Shown one piece after another: positions 25,535-33,562 of a stretch of 64,000 nt of DNA. The notes beneath the pieces were generated by a model. The model was given only the letters and a program-made list of their open reading frames with translations, did no database searches and was not told the origin of the DNA. Numbering within the stretch: the stretch's first letter is position 1; every line of letters starts with the position of its first letter. Made by a program: the position numbers and the translations under genes. Source of the DNA: Candidatus Sulfotelmatobacter sp. (GTDB taxonomy: Bacteria > Acidobacteriota > Terriglobia > Terriglobales > Acidobacteriaceae); contig JASHNU010000029.1 of the NCBI GenBank assembly GCA_030041475.1, positions 1 to 64,000 of the forward strand, written 5' to 3'.

Positions 25535-25687
25535 ATGAAGAAGCAAATCGCGCTGCCGGCTATCACTATCGGTATCTCTGTGGCTTATGCAGTCTCGGCA
25601 GGTAAACATTTCGGTACTTGGGGAGTGGTATTCTTCATTGCCATTTGGGCAGCAGTATTCGCGTGGGCGCGTTCACGCAAACTGTAG
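25535..25687 (+). CDS. 50-residue two-span membrane peptide
   Basis: ATG 25535 opens MKKQIALPAITIGISVAYAV, then SAGKHFGTWGVVFFIAIWAA and VFAWARSRKL before TAG 25685-25687. The pattern of a lysine start, two helices of about 17-18 residues joined by GKHFGT, and a basic tail is what one expects of a real small membrane protein. It sits 31 bases after the PQQ-propeller gene on the same strand. There is no clear Shine-Dalgarno. I know no family. Confidence 0.5.
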   Translation: MKKQIALPAITIGISVAYAVSAGKHFGTWGVVFFIAIWAAVFAWARSRKL

Positions 25688-25774
25688 CAGTACCGTAATT
25701 GGTTTGCCTCGCGCCGTCTTGCCCGATGGCGGCGGTGGCCTGTTAAGATAGCGCATCGTTCTCGGGAGGTTTCC

Positions 25775-26887
25775 GTGGAAACCGAGTTACCCCCGGATCC
25801 TGCGCCGGTCCCCGCAATTTCACCTGTACCTGCCACCGTGCTGGCGACACAGCAGGCTCCAGAAACTCCTGCCTACCGCGATCGCAGCACGGGGCTGATG
25901 ATCTTTGGGATCGTTCAGGTCATTCTGGGATTGCTGGCTGCACTCATGGTGCCGCTCATCGGATTGAGCGCGGTTCTATCTCGCGTCAGCCCGGCGGGGC
26001 ATCTGCGCCCCGTGCAATACATATCTTCGATCGCTACCTACGCCTTCGCCTCGGCCACGCTTCTGGTGCTCGGCCTGGGATCGATTTCAATCAAGCGCTG
26101 GGCGCGCGCGCTGACTTTGGTCATTTCCTGGTACTGGCTGGTTACAGGTGCGCTCATGACAATTCTTCTGACTGCGGTGCTGCCTGTCTCAGTGCGCGGA
26201 TTTCTGGCACAGGCGCGACAGGCAGCGACAACAGCAGCACCGGCGCCGGACGTTTCCACGGGCATTATGGCCGTCATCCTAACTGTGATTATTGTTTTCG
26301 TGGCTTTCTTTCTGATCGCCGTTCCGATCGGCTTTTTGCTGTTCTACAGCCGCAAGGACGTGGAGCAGACCTGCCGTCAGCGCGACCCGGTCGAGCGCTG
26401 GACTGATCGCGCTCCGCTGCCGGTGCTGGGGGCCAGCGTGGTGTTGTTCGTTAGCTCGATCTCCACGCTGGTGATGGCCATCAGCACGCCGATATTCCCG
26501 TTCTTCGGGCAATATCTTGGTGGAATTGCCGCGGCAGCATGCTTTCTCGTCGTCGGATTCGTTGATCTTTACCTCGCGTTCGCCATATTCCGGATACAGG
26601 TCGCCGGCTGGTGGATCGCGGTCCTCACCGTACCGATCCGGTTGGTCTCCATGGGACTCACGTATGCGAAAGCCGACCTGATGTTTGCCTATTCGAAGAT
26701 GGGGATGTCGGATCAGCAAATGAAGATTCTCAACGAGAACCCGATGTTTCGCGGACACGTAATTCTGTGGTGGAGTCTGCTTTCGCTGGTGATATTCTTC
26801 GGCTATCTCATCTGGCTCAAGCGCTACTTCAAGCGGCCTGGGGCCACGAGCCTGGCGAATCCAGTTTCCGATGGGCTAACTCCATGA
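25775..26887 (+). CDS. Polytopic membrane protein of unknown function
   Basis: 370 residues. A proline-rich cytoplasmic N-terminus (PPDPAPVPAISPVPA) is followed by about eight membrane helices in two groups: about 43-70, 88-108 and 115-140, then 168-195, 222-245, 250-275, 280-300 and 335-355. CRQRDPVERWTDRAPLPVL is the central loop. There are no transport or enzymatic motifs that I recognise. GTG 25775 follows CGGGAGG at good spacing. Its stop overlaps the ATG of phhB by four bases (ATGA), so the two are translationally coupled. Confidence 0.65.
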   Translation: METELPPDPAPVPAISPVPATVLATQQAPETPAYRDRSTGLMIFGIVQVILGLLAALMVPLIGLSAVLSRVSPAGHLRPVQYISSIATYAFASATLLVLGLGSISIKRWARALTLVISWYWLVTGALMTILLTAVLPVSVRGFLAQARQAATTAAPAPDVSTGIMAVILTVIIVFVAFFLIAVPIGFLLFYSRKDVEQTCRQRDPVERWTDRAPLPVLGASVVLFVSSISTLVMAISTPIFPFFGQYLGGIAAAACFLVVGFVDLYLAFAIFRIQVAGWWIAVLTVPIRLVSMGLTYAKADLMFAYSKMGMSDQQMKILNENPMFRGHVILWWSLLSLVIFFGYLIWLKRYFKRPGATSLANPVSDGLTP

Positions 26888-27213
26888 CCGAACAACTTGC
26901 CGACAAAAAATGCGTGCCGTGCCGCGGCGGCGTTCCTCCGCTGAAAGGTGCGGAACTCGAAAAACTGCGGCGCGCTGTCCCCCACTGGACGGTCGTAAAC
27001 GCGCATCATCTTCAGCGTGAGTTCAAGTTCCAAGACTTCAAGCAGGCACTGGATTTTGTGAACCGCGTGGGGGCGCTGGCCGAGGAGCAAGGCCATCATC
27101 CGGATATTTTGCTGGCATGGGGCAAAGCGGCCATTACGCTGTGGACCCACAAGATCGACGGCCTGACCGAGAGCGATTTCATCATGGCGGCAAAGATTGA
27201 CCGGCTGGTGTGA
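26884..27213 (+). CDS. phhB: Pterin-4a-carbinolamine dehydratase
   Basis: 109 residues, the usual size. The active-site pattern EEQGHHPDILLAWGKAAITL, then WTHKIDGLTESDF, holds the two adjacent histidines, the proline, the aromatic residue and the final aspartate of the PCD/DCoH signature. The enzyme dehydrates 4a-hydroxy-tetrahydropterin, normally to recycle the cofactor of phenylalanine hydroxylase. No hydroxylase is in the window, and stand-alone PCD genes can also serve molybdopterin or folate-related pathways. ATG 26884 is inside the preceding stop (ATGA), so the gene is the second of a two-gene unit. Confidence 0.9.
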   Translation: MTEQLADKKCVPCRGGVPPLKGAELEKLRRAVPHWTVVNAHHLQREFKFQDFKQALDFVNRVGALAEEQGHHPDILLAWGKAAITLWTHKIDGLTESDFIMAAKIDRLV

Positions 27214-27224
27214 GGCAAGCAGGT

Positions 27225-28541
27225 TCAGCCAGCATCCGGCAGGCGTTCGCGGGTTCGACTCGACCACAGCAAGGAGGCCAGCAGGGCGGCTGGGATGAGC
27301 ATCGCCAAGCCGGTAGTGACAGCAACACTGCGGGCGGAGAATCCAGCGTCGAGCAAGAATCCTGCTGCGTAGGCGGTGACCGCGAATGACAGGCAGCCGA
27401 GTCCAAGATCGGCGGCAAAAACCCTTCCTCTGAACCTATCTTCTGTGTTCAGCTGCAGCAATGTGGTCGAGAACACCCAAACTGTTGAACCTCCAGCGTG
27501 CGCCAGCATGGCACAGGCAGCCGCCATCCATACCGTCCGGCTGACGCCGAGAATGCTGTATCCGGTGGCGATGATGAGATAACCGAGCAGGATGCCCAGA
27601 CGCAGACGATGGTCGTGACTGCCGGCCCAGCGTGCCGCGATCAGCGGGCCCACCAGCGCTCCCAGACCGCGGCCGCCGAGCAGGATGCTCATGCCGAGCA
27701 TGGCGCCGCCGGCAGGATCGATGCCGGCGCGGTGAAAGGCAAACTCGTTTGCTCCCATCACAGTGAAAATCACCCAACTCGGTCCGACCATCAGTTCTCC
27801 GGCCTTGGCGAATACCGTAGGCAGCAACGTCGGATGGCTGCGGATGTACCGAATGCCTTCGATCACGGGCGAGAAGTCGACCAGATCGCGGGTGCGCAGC
27901 GGTGGTGCAGATTTCGCGTGCGGCTCGTCGAAGCGCATGCCGCGGATCAGCACTGCTGAGGCCAAAAACGACAGGGCATTGAGAATGAAGACGGCGTCGC
28001 GGCCGACAAAAGCCGCCACCAGGCCCCCCACCGACGCGCCAATCATGAGATTCACCGACCAGGTCGTCGAAGCAAGAGTGTTTGCGATGAGAACCTCACT
28101 TTCGCTGGCGATGTTGGGCAGCACGGCGTTGCGGGCGGGCTCGAAGAACGCGGTCATGCTGGTTTCCGCCAGTAGAAGCGGGTAGACCAACCAGACCATG
28201 GAGCGCGAGCGGACCAGCAGCATCGACAGTACGATCACGCAGCGAACCAGGTCGGCGGCGATCATCACGTGCTTGCGGCGGAGGCGGTCGTTGACGACGC
28301 CCGCGGCGGGCCCGGCCAGAGTCTGGGGCAGAACCTGCAGTGCCAGCGCCAGAGCTACCGACTCGGCGCGGCCCGTCAGCTGCAATAAGAGCGTGTAGAT
28401 GGAGAGCGTGTAGAACCAGTCGCCGATTTCGCTGACAATCTGCGCCATCCACAGCCGGCGAAGATTGCTGTTGCGCCGCAGCAGCCGCAGGTAAGAGGCG
28501 AGCGAAATGGATAACGCGCCGTGCTCCGGTTCGGGCTCCAT
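27225..28541 (-). CDS. MFS exporter (EntS/MFS_3-like)
   Basis: 438 residues with about twelve spans and the layout of drug/siderophore exporters. It has N-terminal WMAQIVSEIGDWFYTLSIY, loop 2-3 VVNDRLRRKHVMIAADL (a variant of the MFS motif A, GxxxDRxxRR), FFEPARNAVLP and central RTRDLVDFSPVIEGIRYIRS. The substrate is unknown. The ATG at 28541 has no Shine-Dalgarno; instead three tandem 16-bp repeats lie directly upstream (28543-28590), so translation or transcription may be set by repeat number. It is convergent with phhB, with 11 bases between the stops. Confidence 0.85.
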   Translation of the reverse strand: MEPEPEHGALSISLASYLRLLRRNSNLRRLWMAQIVSEIGDWFYTLSIYTLLLQLTGRAESVALALALQVLPQTLAGPAAGVVNDRLRRKHVMIAADLVRCVIVLSMLLVRSRSMVWLVYPLLLAETSMTAFFEPARNAVLPNIASESEVLIANTLASTTWSVNLMIGASVGGLVAAFVGRDAVFILNALSFLASAVLIRGMRFDEPHAKSAPPLRTRDLVDFSPVIEGIRYIRSHPTLLPTVFAKAGELMVGPSWVIFTVMGANEFAFHRAGIDPAGGAMLGMSILLGGRGLGALVGPLIAARWAGSHDHRLRLGILLGYLIIATGYSILGVSRTVWMAAACAMLAHAGGSTVWVFSTTLLQLNTEDRFRGRVFAADLGLGCLSFAVTAYAAGFLLDAGFSARSVAVTTGLAMLIPAALLASLLWSSRTRERLPDAG

Positions 28542-28542
28542 C

Positions 28543-28590
28543 GCAGTGTTCAGAGTAAGCAGTGTTCAGAGTAAGCAGTGTTCAGAGTAA
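28543..28590. repeat. Three perfect tandem 16-bp repeats in the MFS gene leader
   Basis: GCAGTGTTCAGAGTAA occurs three times head to tail with no mismatch (28543-28558, 28559-28574, 28575-28590), ending one base before the MFS start codon on the opposite strand. Perfect arrays of this size change copy number easily by slippage. Confidence 0.95.
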
Positions 28591-28658
28591 ACGGAAGAGG
28601 AGATGGCGAGCAAAAATCAGGGAGGAAGGCTTTTGGTGGCAAGTCGCGGCCAATGCCA

Positions 28659-29708
28659 CTACGGCCTCAGCTTCAACTTCAGATCAGCGGCGATCTGCTT
28701 GCCGTGGAAACGCCCGTTCTCGATGAAAATTTCGTTCGTGCGTGAGCCGGCGACGATTACCCCCGCGACATAGATTCCCTTCACATTGCTCTCGAGCGAT
28801 ACCGGGTCGCAGACCGGCCGGTTCTGCTGCAGCGATAATTCGATTCCCATACTGCGCAGAAAATCATAATCCGGATGGTAGCCGATAAGCGCGAGCACAA
28901 AGTCGTTTTTTAAGCGCACCGGGCCGCGCGGAGTGTTGATTACGACATGATCCACTCCGATTTCCTGCACCCAGCTGTTGAAGTGCGCTTCGATTTCTCC
29001 GCTCTTGATGCGGTTTTCGAGATCAGGTTTGATCCAATACTTCACATGGTGGTGCAGTTGCGCCTCGCGATGCACCAGGGTCACATGCGCTCCGTGGCGC
29101 CACAGGTCAAGCGCGGCGATGGCGGCCGAGTTCTTGCCGCCGATTACCAGCACGTCAGTGTCGTAGTAGGGATGCGGCTCGCCGTAATAGTGCGAGACCT
29201 TTGGCAGCTCCTCGCCGGGAATGCCGAGTTTATTCGCCAGATCGTAATACCCGGTGGAGGCGATCACCTTCTTTGTGCGGTAATCGTGCGGACGCCCGGC
29301 GCGGTCGGTTGCGGTGATGCTGAAGTCCCCATCTTCACCCATGACGGTTTTGACCCACTCGTACTGGCGCACGTCGAGAGCATAGTGCTCGGCCACCTTG
29401 CGGTAGTATTCGAGCGCCTCTTCGCGCGTGGGCTTCTGCTGGGCGGTGGTGAACGGGATATCGCCGATCTCGAGCAATTCCGGTGTGGTGAAGAACACCA
29501 TGTTCGCGGGATAGTGGAACAGCGAATTCACCAGGCATCCCTTCTCGAGCACGATGACCTTGAGTCCGATCTTCTGCGCCTCGATGGCGCAGGCCAGTCC
29601 CGTCGGTCCGGCGCCGATGACGAGGACGTCGGTGCGCATCTCGCGTTCAGCCAGTGTTTTAGCCTTGGGCGCAGTTTCGAGTTCTATGTCGGCAAGAAAC
29701 TCAGGCAT
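28659..29708 (-). CDS. ypdA: Bacillithiol disulfide reductase (YpdA/Bdr)
   Basis: About 349 residues from ATG 29708; a later ATG (29639, MRTDVLVIG) would give 326, close to the known 324-residue enzyme. The FAD-binding VIGAGPTGLACAIEA and NADPH-binding VIGGKNSAAIAALDL motifs are intact. The characteristic HYPANMVFFTTPELLEIGD, SHYYGEPHPYYDTDV and C-terminal GVIVAGSRTNEIFIENGRFHG are those of YpdA. There is no CxxC, as expected for this clade. It reduces bacillithiol disulfide with NADPH in the cytosol. bshA lies 10 kb away, so bacillithiol is the probable thiol of this organism. Confidence 0.92.
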   Translation of the reverse strand: MPEFLADIELETAPKAKTLAEREMRTDVLVIGAGPTGLACAIEAQKIGLKVIVLEKGCLVNSLFHYPANMVFFTTPELLEIGDIPFTTAQQKPTREEALEYYRKVAEHYALDVRQYEWVKTVMGEDGDFSITATDRAGRPHDYRTKKVIASTGYYDLANKLGIPGEELPKVSHYYGEPHPYYDTDVLVIGGKNSAAIAALDLWRHGAHVTLVHREAQLHHHVKYWIKPDLENRIKSGEIEAHFNSWVQEIGVDHVVINTPRGPVRLKNDFVLALIGYHPDYDFLRSMGIELSLQQNRPVCDPVSLESNVKGIYVAGVIVAGSRTNEIFIENGRFHGKQIAADLKLKLRP

Positions 29709-29859
29709 GGGAGCGGAGTCAGTTGGAGCGCAAGAGGTTCGTAACGCGTCCCGGAAACCGATGATTCTAGCATGGGCGGCGATCGACTCGGCGCGGGCCG
29801 ATACCAGGAAGATTCGGAGGCTTGCGGCCGGGCTATGAGAAGGGTGCTGGCTTCTCGCT

Positions 29860-30834
29860 TCACGCCAGAAGCGGCAGGGTGGTGGAGTCGCCGGATTCGT
29901 CATCAGGATCGGCGAATTTCCTCAGCTCGGGATATCTCTCCAGCAGCGTCGGTGGAGCGATAACCTTTCGACCGGTGATCATCGCTTTGAGTTCGAGAGC
30001 GTTCACGCCGGCCTTACTCTCGAAGTGGTTGTTGGTGATGACGTAAGTCGTCTGCGCTTTGTCGGCAACGCTCTGAATTCGGCCTTTCCAGTCTTCGAGT
30101 TCCTTCTGCTTGTAGAGATAGTTGTAGCGGTCGTTGCGGTTGTCGGAGTCGAACCACTCTGCGTAATTGCGCCCGTGCAGGCGCACGTATCCGATGGGCG
30201 CCGTTACGTGCTCCGTCGGCGCGAGGGATCGTCCGAGCAGAGGCTGGTCGATGTTGCAGAAGCCGACATTCTCCTCCGTAAACGCTGACAGGGTTGCAGC
30301 GTCGTTCCAGCTGGAGTGACGCACCTCAACCACGCGTGGATATTCGATGAATTGCCGCAGCAGGCGGTCGAGATATTCGCGGTTCAGAGACGTATTTTTG
30401 AACGACACGGGAAACTGGATCAGCAGAGCGCCCAGCTGTCCCTCGCCGGCCAGCGCATCGAGACCCTCGCGCGTCCGGACTTCATCTTCATCTGTAGGGC
30501 GAATCGTCGCCGCGGAAGTCGGCTCCATCACCGCGATGGGCGAGTGCGTGAAGGCGCGGTGGAGTTTCGCGGTGAACAGAAAATTGGGATTCACGGCAGA
30601 AACTTTGCGGCACCAGAGCTTGGCCAATTCAGGCTTCAGCGGTCCGTAGAAAGAAGTGTTGATTTCGGTGGTGTCAAAAAAACGCGCCAGATATTCGAGG
30701 GGATGAATTTTGCGGCGTTGCATTCCCAGTGGATAAAAAATTCCCTCCCAGTCTTTGTAAGACCAGCCGGCAGTGCCGATGCGGATGTTTCGCAAGACCG
30801 TATCCGGGGATCGTGAGGGCGCTGTGGATTCCAT
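29860..30834 (-). CDS. DUF72 (YecE-like) TIM-barrel protein
   Basis: 324 residues from ATG 30834; an earlier ATG 13 codons upstream is possible. Signature strands: IGTAGWSYKDWEGIFYP at the N-terminus, FDTTEINTSFYGPLKP, LGALLIQFPVSF, YPRVVEVRHSSW, GYVRLHGRNYAEWF and TYVITNNHFESKAGVNALEL at the end. The family is widespread and structurally related to xylose-isomerase-type barrels, but its biochemical role is not established. It lies upstream of ypdA on the same strand with 151 bases between, so cotranscription is possible but not certain. Confidence 0.88.
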   Translation of the reverse strand: MESTAPSRSPDTVLRNIRIGTAGWSYKDWEGIFYPLGMQRRKIHPLEYLARFFDTTEINTSFYGPLKPELAKLWCRKVSAVNPNFLFTAKLHRAFTHSPIAVMEPTSAATIRPTDEDEVRTREGLDALAGEGQLGALLIQFPVSFKNTSLNREYLDRLLRQFIEYPRVVEVRHSSWNDAATLSAFTEENVGFCNIDQPLLGRSLAPTEHVTAPIGYVRLHGRNYAEWFDSDNRNDRYNYLYKQKELEDWKGRIQSVADKAQTTYVITNNHFESKAGVNALELKAMITGRKVIAPPTLLERYPELRKFADPDDESGDSTTLPLLA

Positions 30835-30915
30835 GCGCGCAACCTGCGACGAAGGGCAGGGCAAGGTTAGCACAAGGAATTCGGGACCAAAAGCGATCGG
30901 GCCAAGGGGTCCGGC

Positions 30916-32271
30916 TTAGTGTGCCGCAGGGCTCTTCGTTGACAGCGCCCAGTTCAACTGGCTGGCAAGCAGGTTGGCCTGCTCGTCCGAGATTTGCGCC
31001 TGGCCTGCCAGCAAAACGATCAGGCTGCCTGCGCCCCCATCGGCGAACTTCGCGCTTTGGACCACCGCCCCGCCCTGTATGGCCGAAGGCAGCGCGGTCT
31101 TTAAGTCGGTTCCCGTCTGGATGCAGGATAGGAGGAGGCGGGTCGCTATGTTGCGCAAATCATCGCCCAGGCCGCCCTGGCGCAAGGCGTCCGCCATCAT
31201 GGCGCTGCCTTCGATTCGACCGAGTTGCGACGATATCTCTAGCCCGGATTTTCCCAACGCTGGCGTCAGTTTCAGCTCCACCGAACCGTCACTTTCCGCG
31301 ATCTCGTTGGTGGAGGTTTGTCCGCCCAGCCGGGTGCAAATCCAGCGTTCATAGTGCAGGCGGACGAACAAAGCACTCGCCGGGGATGCCGGCGAAAGCA
31401 TTGCCTGTTGAACGGTGACTCGTTCCCCGCAACGGTCGGACCGATCCACTTCAGCGCGGAGTAGCTCAGTGATGTTCTGCTGCAGGTCCGACAAATCGGC
31501 GGTCAGCTGGAGTTTGAAGGTTCGCTGGCGACCCTCGACCGCGGTCTGGGAAAGTTGTCCGGCGGAAATGAGTCTAACGACGCCACTGCCAATACGCGCC
31601 GTGCTCTTGACTGCTGGCAGCGTAAAGGTCGAGTCCTGGCCACTGGCGAGAATGATGCTCATCTCACGTCCGAGAGCAAGTTGCTGATTGGAGAAATCGG
31701 TCAGAGCTTTTTCCAATCCTGCCGCGCGGCCCTCGGCACCGGACGAGCCGGAGACTTGCACCTTCTGATCGACTTTTTTTTCTTCTTGTTCGAGATCGGA
31801 ATCGGCTTTCTCGAGCCGCTTCGTGGTTTCCTTCAGTCCCGATTTCTGTTCGTCGGAGAATCCTTCCAGGAACTTCTTCGTCTCGCTGCGGAGGCGCTCC
31901 ACGGCCTGATCGAGACTTGTATCTCGATCCGCCTGGCCCGCCTTTTCCTGGCTCCCTTGCTGATACTCGTGCAGTCTGGCTCTCGCCGCATCGGCGCTTT
32001 TCACAAGCGCCTGAAATTCGGCGACCTGCGCGCCCGTTGCCTGCACCTCCATGGCGTGGTGGAAATCTTTCAGAGTGTCCTTGTCGTCAACGCCATCGGG
32101 CCGGCTGTAGGCGGACAAGCCACCTTCACCCGAGCTCGGCGCACCGCCATGGCGTTGTGCCTCTGCAGTAGCGAGAAAAGAGAGCAACGTCATTGCACAA
32201 AGCAAGAGCCAGAGTGCGATGAAATAGATTTCTCGTTGTTGCGTAATACGAATTCCAACCATGGAACCCAC
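30916..32271 (-). CDS. Exported coiled-coil protein of unknown function
   Basis: 451 residues. The N-terminal hydrophobic segment (about 16-37, YFIALWLLLCAMTLLSFLATAEA) is a signal peptide or anchor. A long charged, helix-forming region follows (about 60-185, with KADSDLEQEEKKVDQKV), then a mixed C-terminal domain containing LQLTADLSDLQQNITELLRA and CGERVTVQQAMLSPASPASA, with four cysteines that could form disulfides outside the cell. I recognise no family. It is probably a periplasmic or surface protein. Of two possible ATG codons (codons 1 and 4), neither has a clear ribosome site. Confidence 0.6.
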   Translation of the reverse strand: MGSMVGIRITQQREIYFIALWLLLCAMTLLSFLATAEAQRHGGAPSSGEGGLSAYSRPDGVDDKDTLKDFHHAMEVQATGAQVAEFQALVKSADAARARLHEYQQGSQEKAGQADRDTSLDQAVERLRSETKKFLEGFSDEQKSGLKETTKRLEKADSDLEQEEKKVDQKVQVSGSSGAEGRAAGLEKALTDFSNQQLALGREMSIILASGQDSTFTLPAVKSTARIGSGVVRLISAGQLSQTAVEGRQRTFKLQLTADLSDLQQNITELLRAEVDRSDRCGERVTVQQAMLSPASPASALFVRLHYERWICTRLGGQTSTNEIAESDGSVELKLTPALGKSGLEISSQLGRIEGSAMMADALRQGGLGDDLRNIATRLLLSCIQTGTDLKTALPSAIQGGAVVQSAKFADGGAGSLIVLLAGQAQISDEQANLLASQLNWALSTKSPAAH

Positions 32272-32439
32272 CCTGCAGAACGCCTACCGCGTAAAGCCCG
32301 CCGCGACGATTACGTAATGGAGAGGCGGAGCAAACTCGCGGCCTTCAGATTGTCTCATCTTGTCTCATCGGGGCGGAGAAAAACCAGAAATTTTACACAT
32401 CCTTACGAAGTTTTGTGAAGAGCGGATCACGCGGCCTGA

Positions 32440-32485
32440 GAAGATTGTGGCAGATCAGCGTTAGTGGCAGATCAGTGTCAGTCCA
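32440..32485. repeat. Tandem GTGGCAGATCAG repeat
   Basis: GTGGCAGATCAGCGTTA is followed directly by GTGGCAGATCAGTGTCA, a 17-bp imperfect tandem duplication at the 3' end of the CAP-domain gene. A second small duplication, TTGTCTCATC twice, lies at about 32349-32369. Both look like slippage products. Confidence 0.5.
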
Positions 32486-33404
32486 GCGTCAACACCACCC
32501 AATACACGCCGGTCGGATACGTTTCCGTCCTGGAATAGCAGGCGCCGATGGAGAAGCTGTGCAAGTTGTGGCTCGCAATCGCGTGGCCCGCTCCATTTGG
32601 CAGCGTTTCCGGATGCAGAGTGTTGTAGGTCATCACGGTAAAGTGTTCCGCCAGTTTGCGAACCGGAGGTGTTCCCAGCTTATCGGCCTGCGCCATAGAA
32701 CAAGCAGCCTCATCGGCGACGGGCGAGTTCTGGCGTGACAGTTCGGGCAGGCGGGCGTGCGCGCGCGCTTGAGTGACCGCGGCTGCCACGACATCTTTCA
32801 GTTCGTCTGAAGAATAGCTGGGCAGGGCACGGCCGAAATCCTCCACGATGTAGAGCCGGTCTCCACTGCGAACCACGCCCAACCCGACCACGTTGTAGGC
32901 CGAGTTGAGCAGGTTGGCGCGATGCGGGGGTGAAAGCATCAGGTGTTCGTGTCCGTGCTCGGCGTCATAGTCGAGCGCAACATTTTCTCCCTCCTGATCC
33001 AGCTGCAGCTCGGTGACCGCGGCGAGGCGTTGGGGGAGAGTCGGTTCGCCGTCAAACTGATGAGAAAGTTGCCGGGCTTCGAGCATGGCCTGCGCGTGGA
33101 TACGCGCGGCCTGAGAAAGTCCAGCGTCCAGCGTGAGCAGCGGGACTCCAGCCACCCGGCGCGACTGATTGGCCAGCGCCAGAAGCTGCTGCTCGACTTG
33201 AGGTTCGTAATCGTTGAAGGGAATGTCGGCGGTGGTCGCGGCAGCGGGCTTGAGAGTGGCTTTCTGCGCGGTCTGGGCGGGAGCCCCACCTTCAGCTGAC
33301 GACGCTAACAGGCGGCTCGACGAGGGCACGCTCATCATGCTCGCGCTCAGCAGGACCGCGAACCATAGTCTTCGGTCTCTCTGCATCCAGTTTGGCCTAC
33401 GCAT
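32478..33404 (-). CDS. Exported CAP/SCP-domain protein
   Basis: About 308 residues from ATG 33404 (open to 33452). A signal peptide near residues 10-35 (LWFAVLLSASMMSVPSSSRL) and a low-complexity linker are followed by a CAP domain. This has LLALANQSRRVAGVPLLTLD, AARIHAQAMLEARQLSHQF, GENVALDY, HLMLSPPHRANLLNSAYNVVGLGV and LYIVEDFGR, matching CAP motifs with the conserved H and E residues of the cleft. A further cysteine-containing region (about 200-308) is unassigned. CAP proteins act outside the cell in binding or proteolysis; the target is unknown here. Confidence 0.82.
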   Translation of the reverse strand: MRRPNWMQRDRRLWFAVLLSASMMSVPSSSRLLASSAEGGAPAQTAQKATLKPAAATTADIPFNDYEPQVEQQLLALANQSRRVAGVPLLTLDAGLSQAARIHAQAMLEARQLSHQFDGEPTLPQRLAAVTELQLDQEGENVALDYDAEHGHEHLMLSPPHRANLLNSAYNVVGLGVVRSGDRLYIVEDFGRALPSYSSDELKDVVAAAVTQARAHARLPELSRQNSPVADEAACSMAQADKLGTPPVRKLAEHFTVMTYNTLHPETLPNGAGHAIASHNLHSFSIGACYSRTETYPTGVYWVVLTLD

Positions 33405-33562
33405 CGAAACTTCGCTGTTCAGACCCCGTTGTTCAAACCCGTTCCTTCCCAACGGGGAGGAATCGAATCAGATACAGGCGATCTATCGGCCGAAAACGGT
33501 TCAAACTTGCTGCTGGTGCTAGGCTAGAAGTCGGCAGAAGTGGAAAGTAGTTACCTGCGTCT

